In this document: piece by piece, positions 52,563 to 59,422 of the stretch
How the letters are laid out: each line of letters opens with the position of its first letter
How positions within the stretch are numbered: position 1 is the first letter of the stretch
Source of the DNA: Mucilaginibacter sp. KACC 22063
Lineage (GTDB): Bacteria; Bacteroidota; Bacteroidia; Sphingobacteriales; Sphingobacteriaceae
Length of the DNA stretch: 64,000 nucleotides
NCBI RefSeq assembly: GCF_028736115.1
Contig: NZ_CP117877.1
Span: 620,001 to 684,000 of the forward strand
Direction: 5' to 3'
Translations under genes and position numbers: made by a program
Notes under the pieces: generated by a model
The model's database searches: none
What the model was told of the DNA's origin: nothing
Seen by the model: the letters and a program-made list of their open reading frames with translations, nothing else

Positions 52563-52793
52563 CTAATCTTTATCCCGGTTAATTTTCCGCTCAATTGCGC
52601 GAAGCATTTTTTCTGTAGTATCTGAGTCAAGCGGTTTAGTATCTGGGTTGTTTAAAAAAGCTGATTCGTCCAGGTATTTTTCCAATTCCTGCGGATGCGC
52701 TTCAAAATATTTATTCAAGAATAAACGCTCTTCTTCGCTGCATTTAAACTGCAGGTACCGATTGATCAGGTCTTCGGTTATATTCATGCCCAT
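52563..52793 (-). CDS. Mini anti-sigma-like protein (FecR N-terminal domain only)
   Basis: 76-aa protein (74 if the second ATG at 52785-52787 is used). DLINRYLQFKCSEEERLFLN and EAHPQELEKYLDESAFL closely resemble the N-terminal cytoplasmic anti-sigma domain that opens Bacteroidota FecR proteins. The membrane helix and periplasmic FecR domain that normally follow are absent; the frame ends in charged KINRDKD. Position between an ECF sigma gene and susC is exactly that of a FecR gene. It may be a soluble, membrane-free anti-sigma factor, or a remnant. The putative ECF promoter overlaps its first ATG, which favours the second start. Confidence 0.75.
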   Translation of the reverse strand: MGMNITEDLINRYLQFKCSEEERLFLNKYFEAHPQELEKYLDESAFLNNPDTKPLDSDTTEKMLRAIERKINRDKD

Positions 52794-52819
52794 ATTACGT
52801 ACCAGACACGGGTTACCCC
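52794..52819 (-). promoter_or_regulatory. Putative ECF-sigma promoter of the mini anti-sigma gene
   Basis: Minus strand GGGGTAACCCG, nine bases, CGTAAT, matching the susC copy in both blocks apart from one base. It lies between the sigma gene and the mini anti-sigma gene. Confidence 0.65.
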
Positions 52820-52886
52820 TAATGCCAACTAAAGTTTAACGGTAAGTTTAAGAAAAGTATATAACGGATTGATGAAGAAAGCCGGA

Positions 52887-53402
52887 TTAGCCTAATGCAG
52901 TGCGCAATTGCTTAATAGCTTTTGAGATGTGGTTCTCTACCGTTTTTGTGGATAAGCCTAATGTGGAAGAGATTTGTTTATAGGTGTAATTATCTATCCG
53001 GCTCAATTTAAATACCTTTTTACGTACCGGGGGCAGCTTTTCCATCGCGGCTATTACATTGCGCAATGTGTCCTTAGCAACAAAAGGGTCATTATCAATA
53101 TGGCCGGTATGTAAACCGCTAACCCATTGGATGTATTTATCCTTTGTGTTACCCCGGCGGTATTCGTCAATCAGCAACATTTTGGCAATCTGAAAAAGCT
53201 GTACCTCAATGCTGTGATCGTCAGAAATTTTTGCGCGGTTTTCCCAGAATTTTACAAAGGCCGATTGCACAATATCTTCTGCCAGGAAAGGTATCTGCGT
53301 TTTGTTGTAGATGTAATTATAAAGCCTGGTATGGTACAGGTAATAGACCTTCTTAAAACAGTCGTGATCGCCTTGTTTAATATCGTCTATTTGTATAACC
53401 AT
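52887..53402 (-). CDS. ECF-type RNA polymerase sigma-70 factor
   Basis: 171-aa sigma factor of the Bacteroidota expansion family that controls SusCD loci. Region 2 reads AEDIVQSAFVKFWENR near residue 40. Region 4 (MEKLPPVRKKVFKLSRIDNY; YKQISSTLGLSTKTVENHIS) contains the DNA-binding helix-turn-helix. ATG at 53400-53402. It is followed by the mini anti-sigma and susC genes on the same strand and is separated from the upstream lanthipeptide operon by a terminator. Confidence 0.94.
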   Translation of the reverse strand: MVIQIDDIKQGDHDCFKKVYYLYHTRLYNYIYNKTQIPFLAEDIVQSAFVKFWENRAKISDDHSIEVQLFQIAKMLLIDEYRRGNTKDKYIQWVSGLHTGHIDNDPFVAKDTLRNVIAAMEKLPPVRKKVFKLSRIDNYTYKQISSTLGLSTKTVENHISKAIKQLRTALG

Positions 53403-53510
53403 AACTGCAACAAATGTTGTGTTATGATATGATAAGAAAATAGCGATTTAATTAAGAAATTGTTAAAAAGAGTTAAATGTATAAGGGGTTAAAAAGGTTT
53501 TTAAATAAAA

Positions 53511-53549
53511 ACCTGCATAAGAAAGTACTATGACTTTCTGTATGCAGGT
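53511..53549 (-). terminator. Intrinsic terminator at the end of the lanthipeptide operon
   Basis: Long hairpin with arms ACCTGCATAAGAAAGT and ACTTTCT-G-TATGCAGGT (16 paired bases, one bulged G, six-base loop), followed on the minus strand by TTTTTATTTAAAAACC. It lies 38 bases past the receiver-protein stop. Confidence 0.9.
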
Positions 53550-53587
53550 ATAACAAGGTCAGTTGTTAGTTTTGTTGTGATAAGTAT

Positions 53588-53962
53588 TTAGTAGGATATT
53601 TTACTTAATGCTTCATGAACTACATTTTCAAATATTTGATAAGAAAACGGCTTGTTTAATACGGCTACATATTTTATTCCTAAGCTTTTAATATAAACCT
53701 CTGTATGTGCAGTAGTAATAATGATATTTCCGTATTGACTGATACATTGGTCAATTTCTGCAACATTTGATAAGGGGCTATCCAAAAGGTCAAGAAATAC
53801 GATATCAACTTTACAATGCGATTTAGCTGATAAGTTTTTTGAAGAAGTTTCTCTCCATAATACTTTAAGAGTATCTGCCCGCCGAATAAATTTACTAAGC
53901 AGTTCATACGCCAGCTCTTCATCTTCAACAATTCCGCATGTATAAACAGCTGCATTTGCCAT
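53588..53962 (-). CDS. Stand-alone response-regulator receiver protein
   Basis: 124-aa protein consisting only of a CheY-like receiver domain. The acidic pair VEDE is at residues 12-15, the phospho-acceptor Asp58 lies in IVFLDLLDS, the Thr switch in IITTAHTEVY, and Lys104 in LNKPFS. It resembles the receiver half of the LytTR regulator upstream, but the LytTR DNA-binding half is missing. ATG 53960-53962 is used, not the TTG one codon earlier. It starts 32 bp after the precursor peptide gene and is the last gene before the terminator. It may act as a phosphate sink or partner for the adjacent kinase (inference). Confidence 0.85.
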   Translation of the reverse strand: MANAAVYTCGIVEDEELAYELLSKFIRRADTLKVLWRETSSKNLSAKSHCKVDIVFLDLLDSPLSNVAEIDQCISQYGNIIITTAHTEVYIKSLGIKYVAVLNKPFSYQIFENVVHEALSKISY

Positions 53963-53994
53963 CAAAATATTTTGTAATGTACCTGACTTAATTA

Positions 53995-54159
53995 TTAATT
54001 TCTTTCTGCCAATCTGGCCAGGCTAAAGCAAAGTTGTGATGTTGTAGGAAATGTGCCGGTAGGAAAGTCCATACCATCTGCATTATTTACAGATAACCTT
54101 GACACTGTTTCTTTCTTTAATTTAAGTAATGATTTTGGGTTAGGGTTTAAGGTTTTCAT
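53995..54159 (-). CDS. Class I lanthipeptide-type precursor peptide (54 aa)
   Basis: Short gene between the LytTR regulator and the receiver gene. The leader contains LLKLKKETVSRLS (residues 11-23), matching the L-K-L-x-K-E-T-I-x-x-L leader motif of Bacteroidota class I lanthipeptides. The core-like part has six Thr/Ser (34, 36, 39, 40, 41, 46) and a single Cys44 in TTSQLCFS, suitable for one (methyl)lanthionine ring plus further dehydrated residues. There is no Gly-Gly; the best cleavage candidate is after Gly29 (NNADG). An A-rich ribosome site (CCAAAAACAAAAGAC) precedes the ATG. Context: two LanC-like genes, an LLM oxidoreductase and a C39 exporter upstream on the same strand. The product's activity is unknown. 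Confidence 0.85.
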   Translation of the reverse strand: MKTLNPNPKSLLKLKKETVSRLSVNNADGMDFPTGTFPTTSQLCFSLARLAERN

Positions 54160-54215
54160 GTCTTTTGTTTTTGGTTTATTAAAAGAACAAAAACATGATT
54201 ATCGTCACAATTTAA

Positions 54216-54250
54216 TTCGACCAATTAAAGTCAAATTTCGACCAATTAAA
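54216..54250 (-). promoter_or_regulatory. Direct repeats, likely LytTR regulator binding site
   Basis: TTCGACCAATTAAA (plus strand) occurs exactly at 54216-54229 and 54237-54250, a 21-bp period, that is two helical turns. LytTR regulators such as AgrA and ComE bind pairs of short direct repeats with about this period. A TGTTTTTG element (minus strand, 54188-54195), one base off TAnnTTTG, lies about 20 bases downstream, placing the repeats near -32 to -66 of the precursor promoter. Confidence 0.75.
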
Positions 54251-54264
54251 TACTGAGCAGCTGT

Positions 54265-55038
54265 TTATAAGGCTCCGCCTTCTGCAAGGCCCTTTATAGC
54301 TTCGCGGTACCTGATACCAATGGGCACTTCTTCATTGGTTATCAGCTCTATGGTATTGCCGTTGATAGATTTTACAGATGATTTTCTGACAATGAATGAT
54401 CTGTTTACCCTTAGAAATTCTCTCTGAGGTAACATCTCTTCTATTTTAGTCATGGTCATGTGGGTTATAAGCACTTTTGATGAGGTATGTATCTTCAGGT
54501 AATCCTTCATACCCTCAACAAAATGGATTTCATCTATAGAAACATTTACAAACTTTTTATTCTCCTTAAAAAGGATCTGCCTGTTTTTAATTTCTGCTTC
54601 GCCAGATACTGGCTTGTTTAATTCAGTAGTCAAGGCAGGGTCATTCGCAGGCAATAAATGTTCGGTGCTTCGCGCCAGTTTATCTTTAACTTTATTTATA
54701 GCTTTTACAAAACGTTCAAATGTTATTGGCTTTAAAATAAAATCAAGCACATCAAGTTCGTAACCATCAACAGCATACTCGGGATATGCAGTTGTAAGTA
54801 CAATTAAAGGTTTATAAGAACTGAAGGTTTTAATAAACTCGATACCGGTCATTTCGGGCATATTAACATCCAGAAATATAAGATCAGGTTTTAAAACAGA
54901 AACTCTTTCAATTGCATCAATTGCATTTTCACATTTGGCCAACAGGTTAAGCGATGAAATTCTGCCTATATATTTTTCAATCAGATCCTGTGCTAATGGC
55001 TCGTCATCAATTACAACACATGATATGCTACTTTCCAT
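54265..55038 (-). CDS. LytTR family response regulator
   Basis: 257-aa two-component regulator. The N-terminal receiver has the acidic pair DDE, phospho-acceptor Asp57 in LIFLDVNMPEMTG, and Lys in FILKPITFERF. The C-terminal LytTR domain (about 155-255) has EIHFVEGMKDYLKIHTSSK and REFLRVNRSFIVRKSSVKSI, the family's DNA-binding core. ATG 55036-55038 is chosen; it lies two bases after the kinase stop. Paired with the LytS-type kinase, it presumably activates the precursor gene directly downstream through the direct repeats at 54216-54250. Confidence 0.95.
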   Translation of the reverse strand: MESSISCVVIDDEPLAQDLIEKYIGRISSLNLLAKCENAIDAIERVSVLKPDLIFLDVNMPEMTGIEFIKTFSSYKPLIVLTTAYPEYAVDGYELDVLDFILKPITFERFVKAINKVKDKLARSTEHLLPANDPALTTELNKPVSGEAEIKNRQILFKENKKFVNVSIDEIHFVEGMKDYLKIHTSSKVLITHMTMTKIEEMLPQREFLRVNRSFIVRKSSVKSINGNTIELITNEEVPIGIRYREAIKGLAEGGAL

Positions 55039-55040
55039 AT

Positions 55041-56150
55041 TTACCAAATTTTCAACAGTACGTTATATATTTTCTCATCTTCTGATATTTCAAGCGTATG
55101 GCGGTTGGGGTATAGTAAGTCCAACCTTCTCCTGGTATTAGATACACCAATACCCCCTACTGACTTTCTTAAATTAGCTGCTGGCTTTAGATTAGTTACT
55201 TCAAAACAAAATGCTTTTGTATCATCTATCCATGCATTAATCTTAATCCACGAATCTTTTACCATTTTATCAACGCCATGCTTAAAGGCATTTTCAACAA
55301 AATTGATCAGCAATAACGAAGGTACTTTAACCACATCCAGATCATCGGCTATATTTAATTCTATTGACAGCCTGTTACTGTGCCTGATGTTCTGGATATC
55401 AATATAGTTTTTTATGAAATACAATTCTTTACTGGCATCAATTTCCGAGGCATTTGAATCATAAAGTGCATAACGCATCATACTTGAAAGCGCAAAGACC
55501 ATTGATGCAGCTGTTTCGTCCTTGTCTTCAATTAAAGAATATACGCTGTTTAGTGTATTAAACAAAAAGTGCGGATTAATCTGCGAGCGCAAAAAATTGA
55601 GTTCGAGCGTAAGATTATCCTTTTCAAGTTTAAGCTTCTCTAACCTCGATTTAAAAGCAACCCTGAATATTTTAATCGTTAAAGCTGGAAATAAAGCTAA
55701 GCCCAGCTGCTCGAAATGAAAATATAATACATTGTAATCTTTTACAAATGTCCAGGCACCATATTGCGATATGTTTTTTACAAACCGCCGGTAATAGGGA
55801 GGCATATCCTGTGTGTGGTTGATATAATTATATAGGTAATATGCGCTTATACCATATATAGTTAGTGTAAATAGGAGTATCAGGCTTACATAAAAAGCTG
55901 TATGAATGGCATCCTGCTTAGTTTTTAAGGCAAATGAAACGCCATAAAAGCAGGCTAATATGATGATGTACTTTTGTAATCCGATGAGGTATGTAGCAGT
56001 AGGGTGGCTATCGCCCGTGACCCATTGCGCCTGAAACAGAAACCATTTAAAAATGAGCAACCAAAACGCAATATGAATTATAACGGTAGTGGAACGGCGG
56101 CTGTTTGTGCCAGAAAGTATTGCTGTGATTTGGTTAGTTTGTTTTGACAT
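55041..56150 (-). CDS. LytS-type sensor histidine kinase
   Basis: 369-aa membrane kinase of the His_kinase (PF06580) family. About four hydrophobic segments lie in residues 20-165, without a large extracellular domain, as in peptide- or quorum-sensing kinases. The phospho-acceptor His194 is in LRSQINPHFLFNTLNS. The ATP-binding N-box reads LLINFVENAFKHGV, and the G-box KSVGGIGVSNTRRRLDLLYP. It sits between the exporter and the LytTR regulator genes. It may sense the secreted lanthipeptide or a cell-envelope signal (inference). Confidence 0.94.
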   Translation of the reverse strand: MSKQTNQITAILSGTNSRRSTTVIIHIAFWLLIFKWFLFQAQWVTGDSHPTATYLIGLQKYIIILACFYGVSFALKTKQDAIHTAFYVSLILLFTLTIYGISAYYLYNYINHTQDMPPYYRRFVKNISQYGAWTFVKDYNVLYFHFEQLGLALFPALTIKIFRVAFKSRLEKLKLEKDNLTLELNFLRSQINPHFLFNTLNSVYSLIEDKDETAASMVFALSSMMRYALYDSNASEIDASKELYFIKNYIDIQNIRHSNRLSIELNIADDLDVVKVPSLLLINFVENAFKHGVDKMVKDSWIKINAWIDDTKAFCFEVTNLKPAANLRKSVGGIGVSNTRRRLDLLYPNRHTLEISEDEKIYNVLLKIW

Positions 56151-56237
56151 TCAATAGTTTGCTTATTGTATATGCCTTATTATTATAATTTGTAAGATAG
56201 TGAAATTTGTTTTAACCACAAATACGTGTATTAATTA

Positions 56238-58427
56238 TTAGTTACCAAGTTCAAGCTGGTTTTTTATAAGCTCATAATAAAATCCGCGGGTATTTACCAG
56301 GTCTTCATGTTTTCCCTGCTCAACAATCTGCCCGGATTTTAAAACAATGATCTGATCGGCATTTTTAACCGTGCTTAGCCTGTGCGCTACCACCACCACC
56401 GTACGCCCTTTAAAGGCCTGGTTAAGATTATGCATGATTTTCGTTTCATTATTTGCATCAAGAGCATTGGTGGCTTCATCAAAAAACATATAATGAGGAT
56501 CCTTATATATAGCCCTTGCAATAAGTATGCGCTGTTTTTGGCCCTGGCTTAGCCCATTGCCTTCTGCACCGATCTTTGTATTTAACCCCAGCGGCGATTG
56601 TTTAATAAACTGGTCGATATTAGCAGTTTTTATGGCGTGTAACAGGTTGGCCGAGTTAAATATCTCGTTACTCACCATGATATTGTTAGCAATAGTATCT
56701 GAAAATATAAACCCATCTTGCATTACCACTCCGCATTCTTTTCTTAAGGCCGCATGTGATATGGTGCTATAATCTGTTTCGCCCATTTGCAATGTGCCAC
56801 TATCAGGGTTATATATTTTTAATAATAATTTCAGAATAGTTGTTTTACCGCTGCCACTGTCGCCAACAATAGCAGTTATTTTTCCTTCGGGAATATATAA
56901 ATCAATACCTTTTAATACCGGATGGTTACCAGCCCCCGGATAAGTAAACGTAATGTTGCTTAAACGGATAGACTTGTCAGGAGGGAGGCGCTTAATAAAC
57001 TGCCGGTCATCTGGCTCTTCATCTGATACTTCATGCACATCATTCAGACGGTCGACACTTATTTTTGCATCCTGCGCACTTTGTAAAAACTGTATAAACT
57101 GTTCAACCGGCGAATTTAACTGGCCAACAATAAATTGTATGGCCAGCATGGAACCAAGTGTCAGGTTTCCGGAAATTACCAGCTTGGCAGCTAAAAATAC
57201 AATAAGGATATTTTTAGTTTGATTGATAAATACTGCACCCACTTGCTGGTACTGGCTTAGTGATAAGCTTTTGGTGTTAAATTTAAACAGCTGAGCCTGT
57301 ATACGCTCCCATTCCCAAAGCTTTTGTGTTCCGCAATCATTCATTTTAATTTCATGGATACCACTCATTAACTGAATAATATTATTTTGATTGGCTGCAG
57401 ATATTTCAAACCGCTTATAATCTAATTTCTTGCGGAATTTAAGAAAGAGATAAACCCATGTAAAATAGGTTAAGCTCCCCCCTAAGAAAATCAAAAAGAT
57501 ACTTTGACTATAAGATACCAGCACTGATCCGAATACAATGAGCGTTATAAATGAGAAAACAGTATTAAGGAACGTACTTGTTAAAAATGTTTCTACTCTT
57601 TTCTGATCACTTATCCGCTGCATAATGTCACCGGTAATTTTGGTATCAAAAAATGACAGAGGTAACCTGAGCAGTTTGGTTAAAAAATCTGAAAGAATGG
57701 AAATACTGATACGCGTACTAATGTGAAGTAATATCCATCCGCGTATCAGCTCAATGGTAGTTTGCCCGAGCGAAAGCATCAACTGCCCCAGCAATATCAT
57801 ATTTATGAAATTGATATTGTTGTTATTGATACCTATATCAACAATTGACTGTGTTAAAAACGGAAATATCGTTTGCAGCAGGGCTGCTGCTAAAAGACCA
57901 ATCAGTAATTGTATAAACAGTTTTTTATAGCCTCTGAGATACCTCAGTATTTTTGTCGCTTTAATAGAGGTGTCCTGCTCCTCTTCTTCGGTATAAAAAT
58001 TTGGGGTAGGCTCAATCAATAATACTATACCATCCTGCTTTTTTTCAGCAGCATTAAATGCCCATTTTTGCAGAAACTCTTTTTTGGGATAAGAAAGCAA
58101 CGACTTGCCCGGGTCTGCTACAAAAACCCTATCCTTTTTAATTTTATATACGACAATAAAGTGATTTTGGTCCCAATGGGCTATACACGGTAAATGGATA
58201 CTTTCTTTAAGATCCTCATAATTTACCCTTGCGCCAACTGTACGAAACCCGATCTGTTCAGCAGCCTGGCTTATACCCAACAAAGAAACACCGTTACGGC
58301 TATGTTTGGTTTTTTGCCGTAGTGTATCAAGGCTAAAGCGTTTTCCATAATACTTGGAGATCATCTTTAAACAAGTGGGCCCACAGTCCATTGATTCAAG
58401 CTGACGATAGTATGGGAAAGATGCCAT
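56238..58427 (-). CDS. Peptidase-containing ABC transporter (C39 exporter)
   Basis: 729-aa inner-membrane exporter that trims and secretes leader-bearing peptides. Residues 1-140 are a C39 cysteine peptidase: Cys15 in MDCGPTC, His89 in DQNHFIVV, Asp105 in VADPGKSL. A six-helix ABC membrane domain (about 165-440) follows, then the ATPase with Walker A GDSGSGKTT, signature LSQGQKQR, Walker B YMFFDEATNAL and switch His in VVVAHRLS. It is in the same operon as LanC and precursor genes, which makes it the lanthipeptide exporter. It has a normal catalytic triad, while the precursor lacks the Gly-Gly normally cut by C39 domains. Confidence 0.95.
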   Translation of the reverse strand: MASFPYYRQLESMDCGPTCLKMISKYYGKRFSLDTLRQKTKHSRNGVSLLGISQAAEQIGFRTVGARVNYEDLKESIHLPCIAHWDQNHFIVVYKIKKDRVFVADPGKSLLSYPKKEFLQKWAFNAAEKKQDGIVLLIEPTPNFYTEEEEQDTSIKATKILRYLRGYKKLFIQLLIGLLAAALLQTIFPFLTQSIVDIGINNNNINFINMILLGQLMLSLGQTTIELIRGWILLHISTRISISILSDFLTKLLRLPLSFFDTKITGDIMQRISDQKRVETFLTSTFLNTVFSFITLIVFGSVLVSYSQSIFLIFLGGSLTYFTWVYLFLKFRKKLDYKRFEISAANQNNIIQLMSGIHEIKMNDCGTQKLWEWERIQAQLFKFNTKSLSLSQYQQVGAVFINQTKNILIVFLAAKLVISGNLTLGSMLAIQFIVGQLNSPVEQFIQFLQSAQDAKISVDRLNDVHEVSDEEPDDRQFIKRLPPDKSIRLSNITFTYPGAGNHPVLKGIDLYIPEGKITAIVGDSGSGKTTILKLLLKIYNPDSGTLQMGETDYSTISHAALRKECGVVMQDGFIFSDTIANNIMVSNEIFNSANLLHAIKTANIDQFIKQSPLGLNTKIGAEGNGLSQGQKQRILIARAIYKDPHYMFFDEATNALDANNETKIMHNLNQAFKGRTVVVVAHRLSTVKNADQIIVLKSGQIVEQGKHEDLVNTRGFYYELIKNQLELGN

Positions 58428-58454
58428 GATAGTTATTGTTTTAGATCGTGTATA

Positions 58455-59405
58455 CTAAGCTGCTGTTTGTTTTACTCTGCGCACTTTAGCAGAATCGGGC
58501 AATGAAAACTCCTGTGCTATAAGCTCAATGCCCATAAGCCTGTCTTTAGGTTCTTTTGCAGCATTCATGAAAATGATTTCATCAACACCATACTTTTCGC
58601 TGAAGGCTAAAAAGGCTTCATGAAACTGTGCAGGTGTCCCTGTAATATTATACCCGAAACCATCGCGCAGCGGGCCTACCGCTCTTTTTGCCTTAGCGGT
58701 GGTTTTGTGGCAGATACCTGAAACTACAAGATTTACTTTCGGATAACGATTGTGCTTATTATAAAATGCTTCTTTAAACTCCGCTAATTTATCCTTGTGA
58801 GCCTCCATGTCAGCATTGGTATGAAAGATGGACCTTGAAAGATTAGTGCCATGCTCCAAAGCTCTATCGATGCTCTTACCCATACCTGTACTTAGCGACC
58901 AAACGTCTGGGTTAACGCCTTTATATGGTGACACAACTGTGCCTATTTGAAGAACTTCACTTTCGTTATTAATGATATAGAAAAATTTATCCAGATTGTT
59001 TTTGAAGGCTTCGGGCATATTCAGCCCTTCTATGCCTGTAGCCAATTGAGCGACGGACGACATTACTCCGCCATTTGCCAAGCCAAGATCAATGCGGTTA
59101 GGAAACAGGTTGGTAAGCATTTTAAAGTTACATGCTACGTGATATGGCTGATGTATACTTAATAATATTCCAGCCGTGCCTATACGTATCTTTGATGTCA
59201 TGGAAGCAAGTATAGGTATCAATATAGTAGGGTCATTCCAGGTATGGGTAGGGTCGGGGATGTGATGCTCGCCCAGCCAAAACCTTGAATAGCCCAACTC
59301 ATCTGCCTGATAGGCATAATTAATCAAATCATTAACTTTTAAAAGGCTGTTAAGCTTTGCGGTTCTGATACCAAAATCAATTAACCCTATTTTTAGCTTT
59401 TCCAT
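58455..59405 (-). CDS. Luciferase-like (LLM class) flavin-dependent oxidoreductase
   Basis: 316-aa TIM-barrel flavoprotein. YSRFWLGEHHIPDPTHTW near residue 39, SKIRIGTAGILLSIHQPYHV near 70 and RIDLGLANGG near 103 are classic bacterial luciferase-like motifs, and later NVVVSGIC/TPAQFHEAFLAFSEKYG-like segments complete the fold. In actinobacterial lanthipeptide loci an F420-dependent member of this superfamily (LanJC) reduces dehydroalanine to D-alanine. Bacteroidota lack F420, so an FMN-dependent counterpart acting on the modified peptide is a reasonable guess. It lies 27 bp from the exporter and 17 bp from LanC, firmly inside the operon. Confidence 0.9.
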   Translation of the reverse strand: MEKLKIGLIDFGIRTAKLNSLLKVNDLINYAYQADELGYSRFWLGEHHIPDPTHTWNDPTILIPILASMTSKIRIGTAGILLSIHQPYHVACNFKMLTNLFPNRIDLGLANGGVMSSVAQLATGIEGLNMPEAFKNNLDKFFYIINNESEVLQIGTVVSPYKGVNPDVWSLSTGMGKSIDRALEHGTNLSRSIFHTNADMEAHKDKLAEFKEAFYNKHNRYPKVNLVVSGICHKTTAKAKRAVGPLRDGFGYNITGTPAQFHEAFLAFSEKYGVDEIIFMNAAKEPKDRLMGIELIAQEFSLPDSAKVRRVKQTAA

Positions 59406-59422
59406 AATTAAGGTTTATTTAG

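Noticed and set aside
54053-54256. Plus-strand 67-codon frame opposite the precursor gene and repeats
   Set aside because: It runs antisense to the lanthipeptide precursor and its promoter repeats, has no ribosome site or family features, and ends inside the regulator region; it is a shadow frame.
56151-56237. A second precursor peptide gene between the exporter and kinase genes
   Set aside because: The 87-bp gap has no open frame with a start codon of useful length. The gap at 53403-53587 was also checked and is only terminator and promoter sequence.
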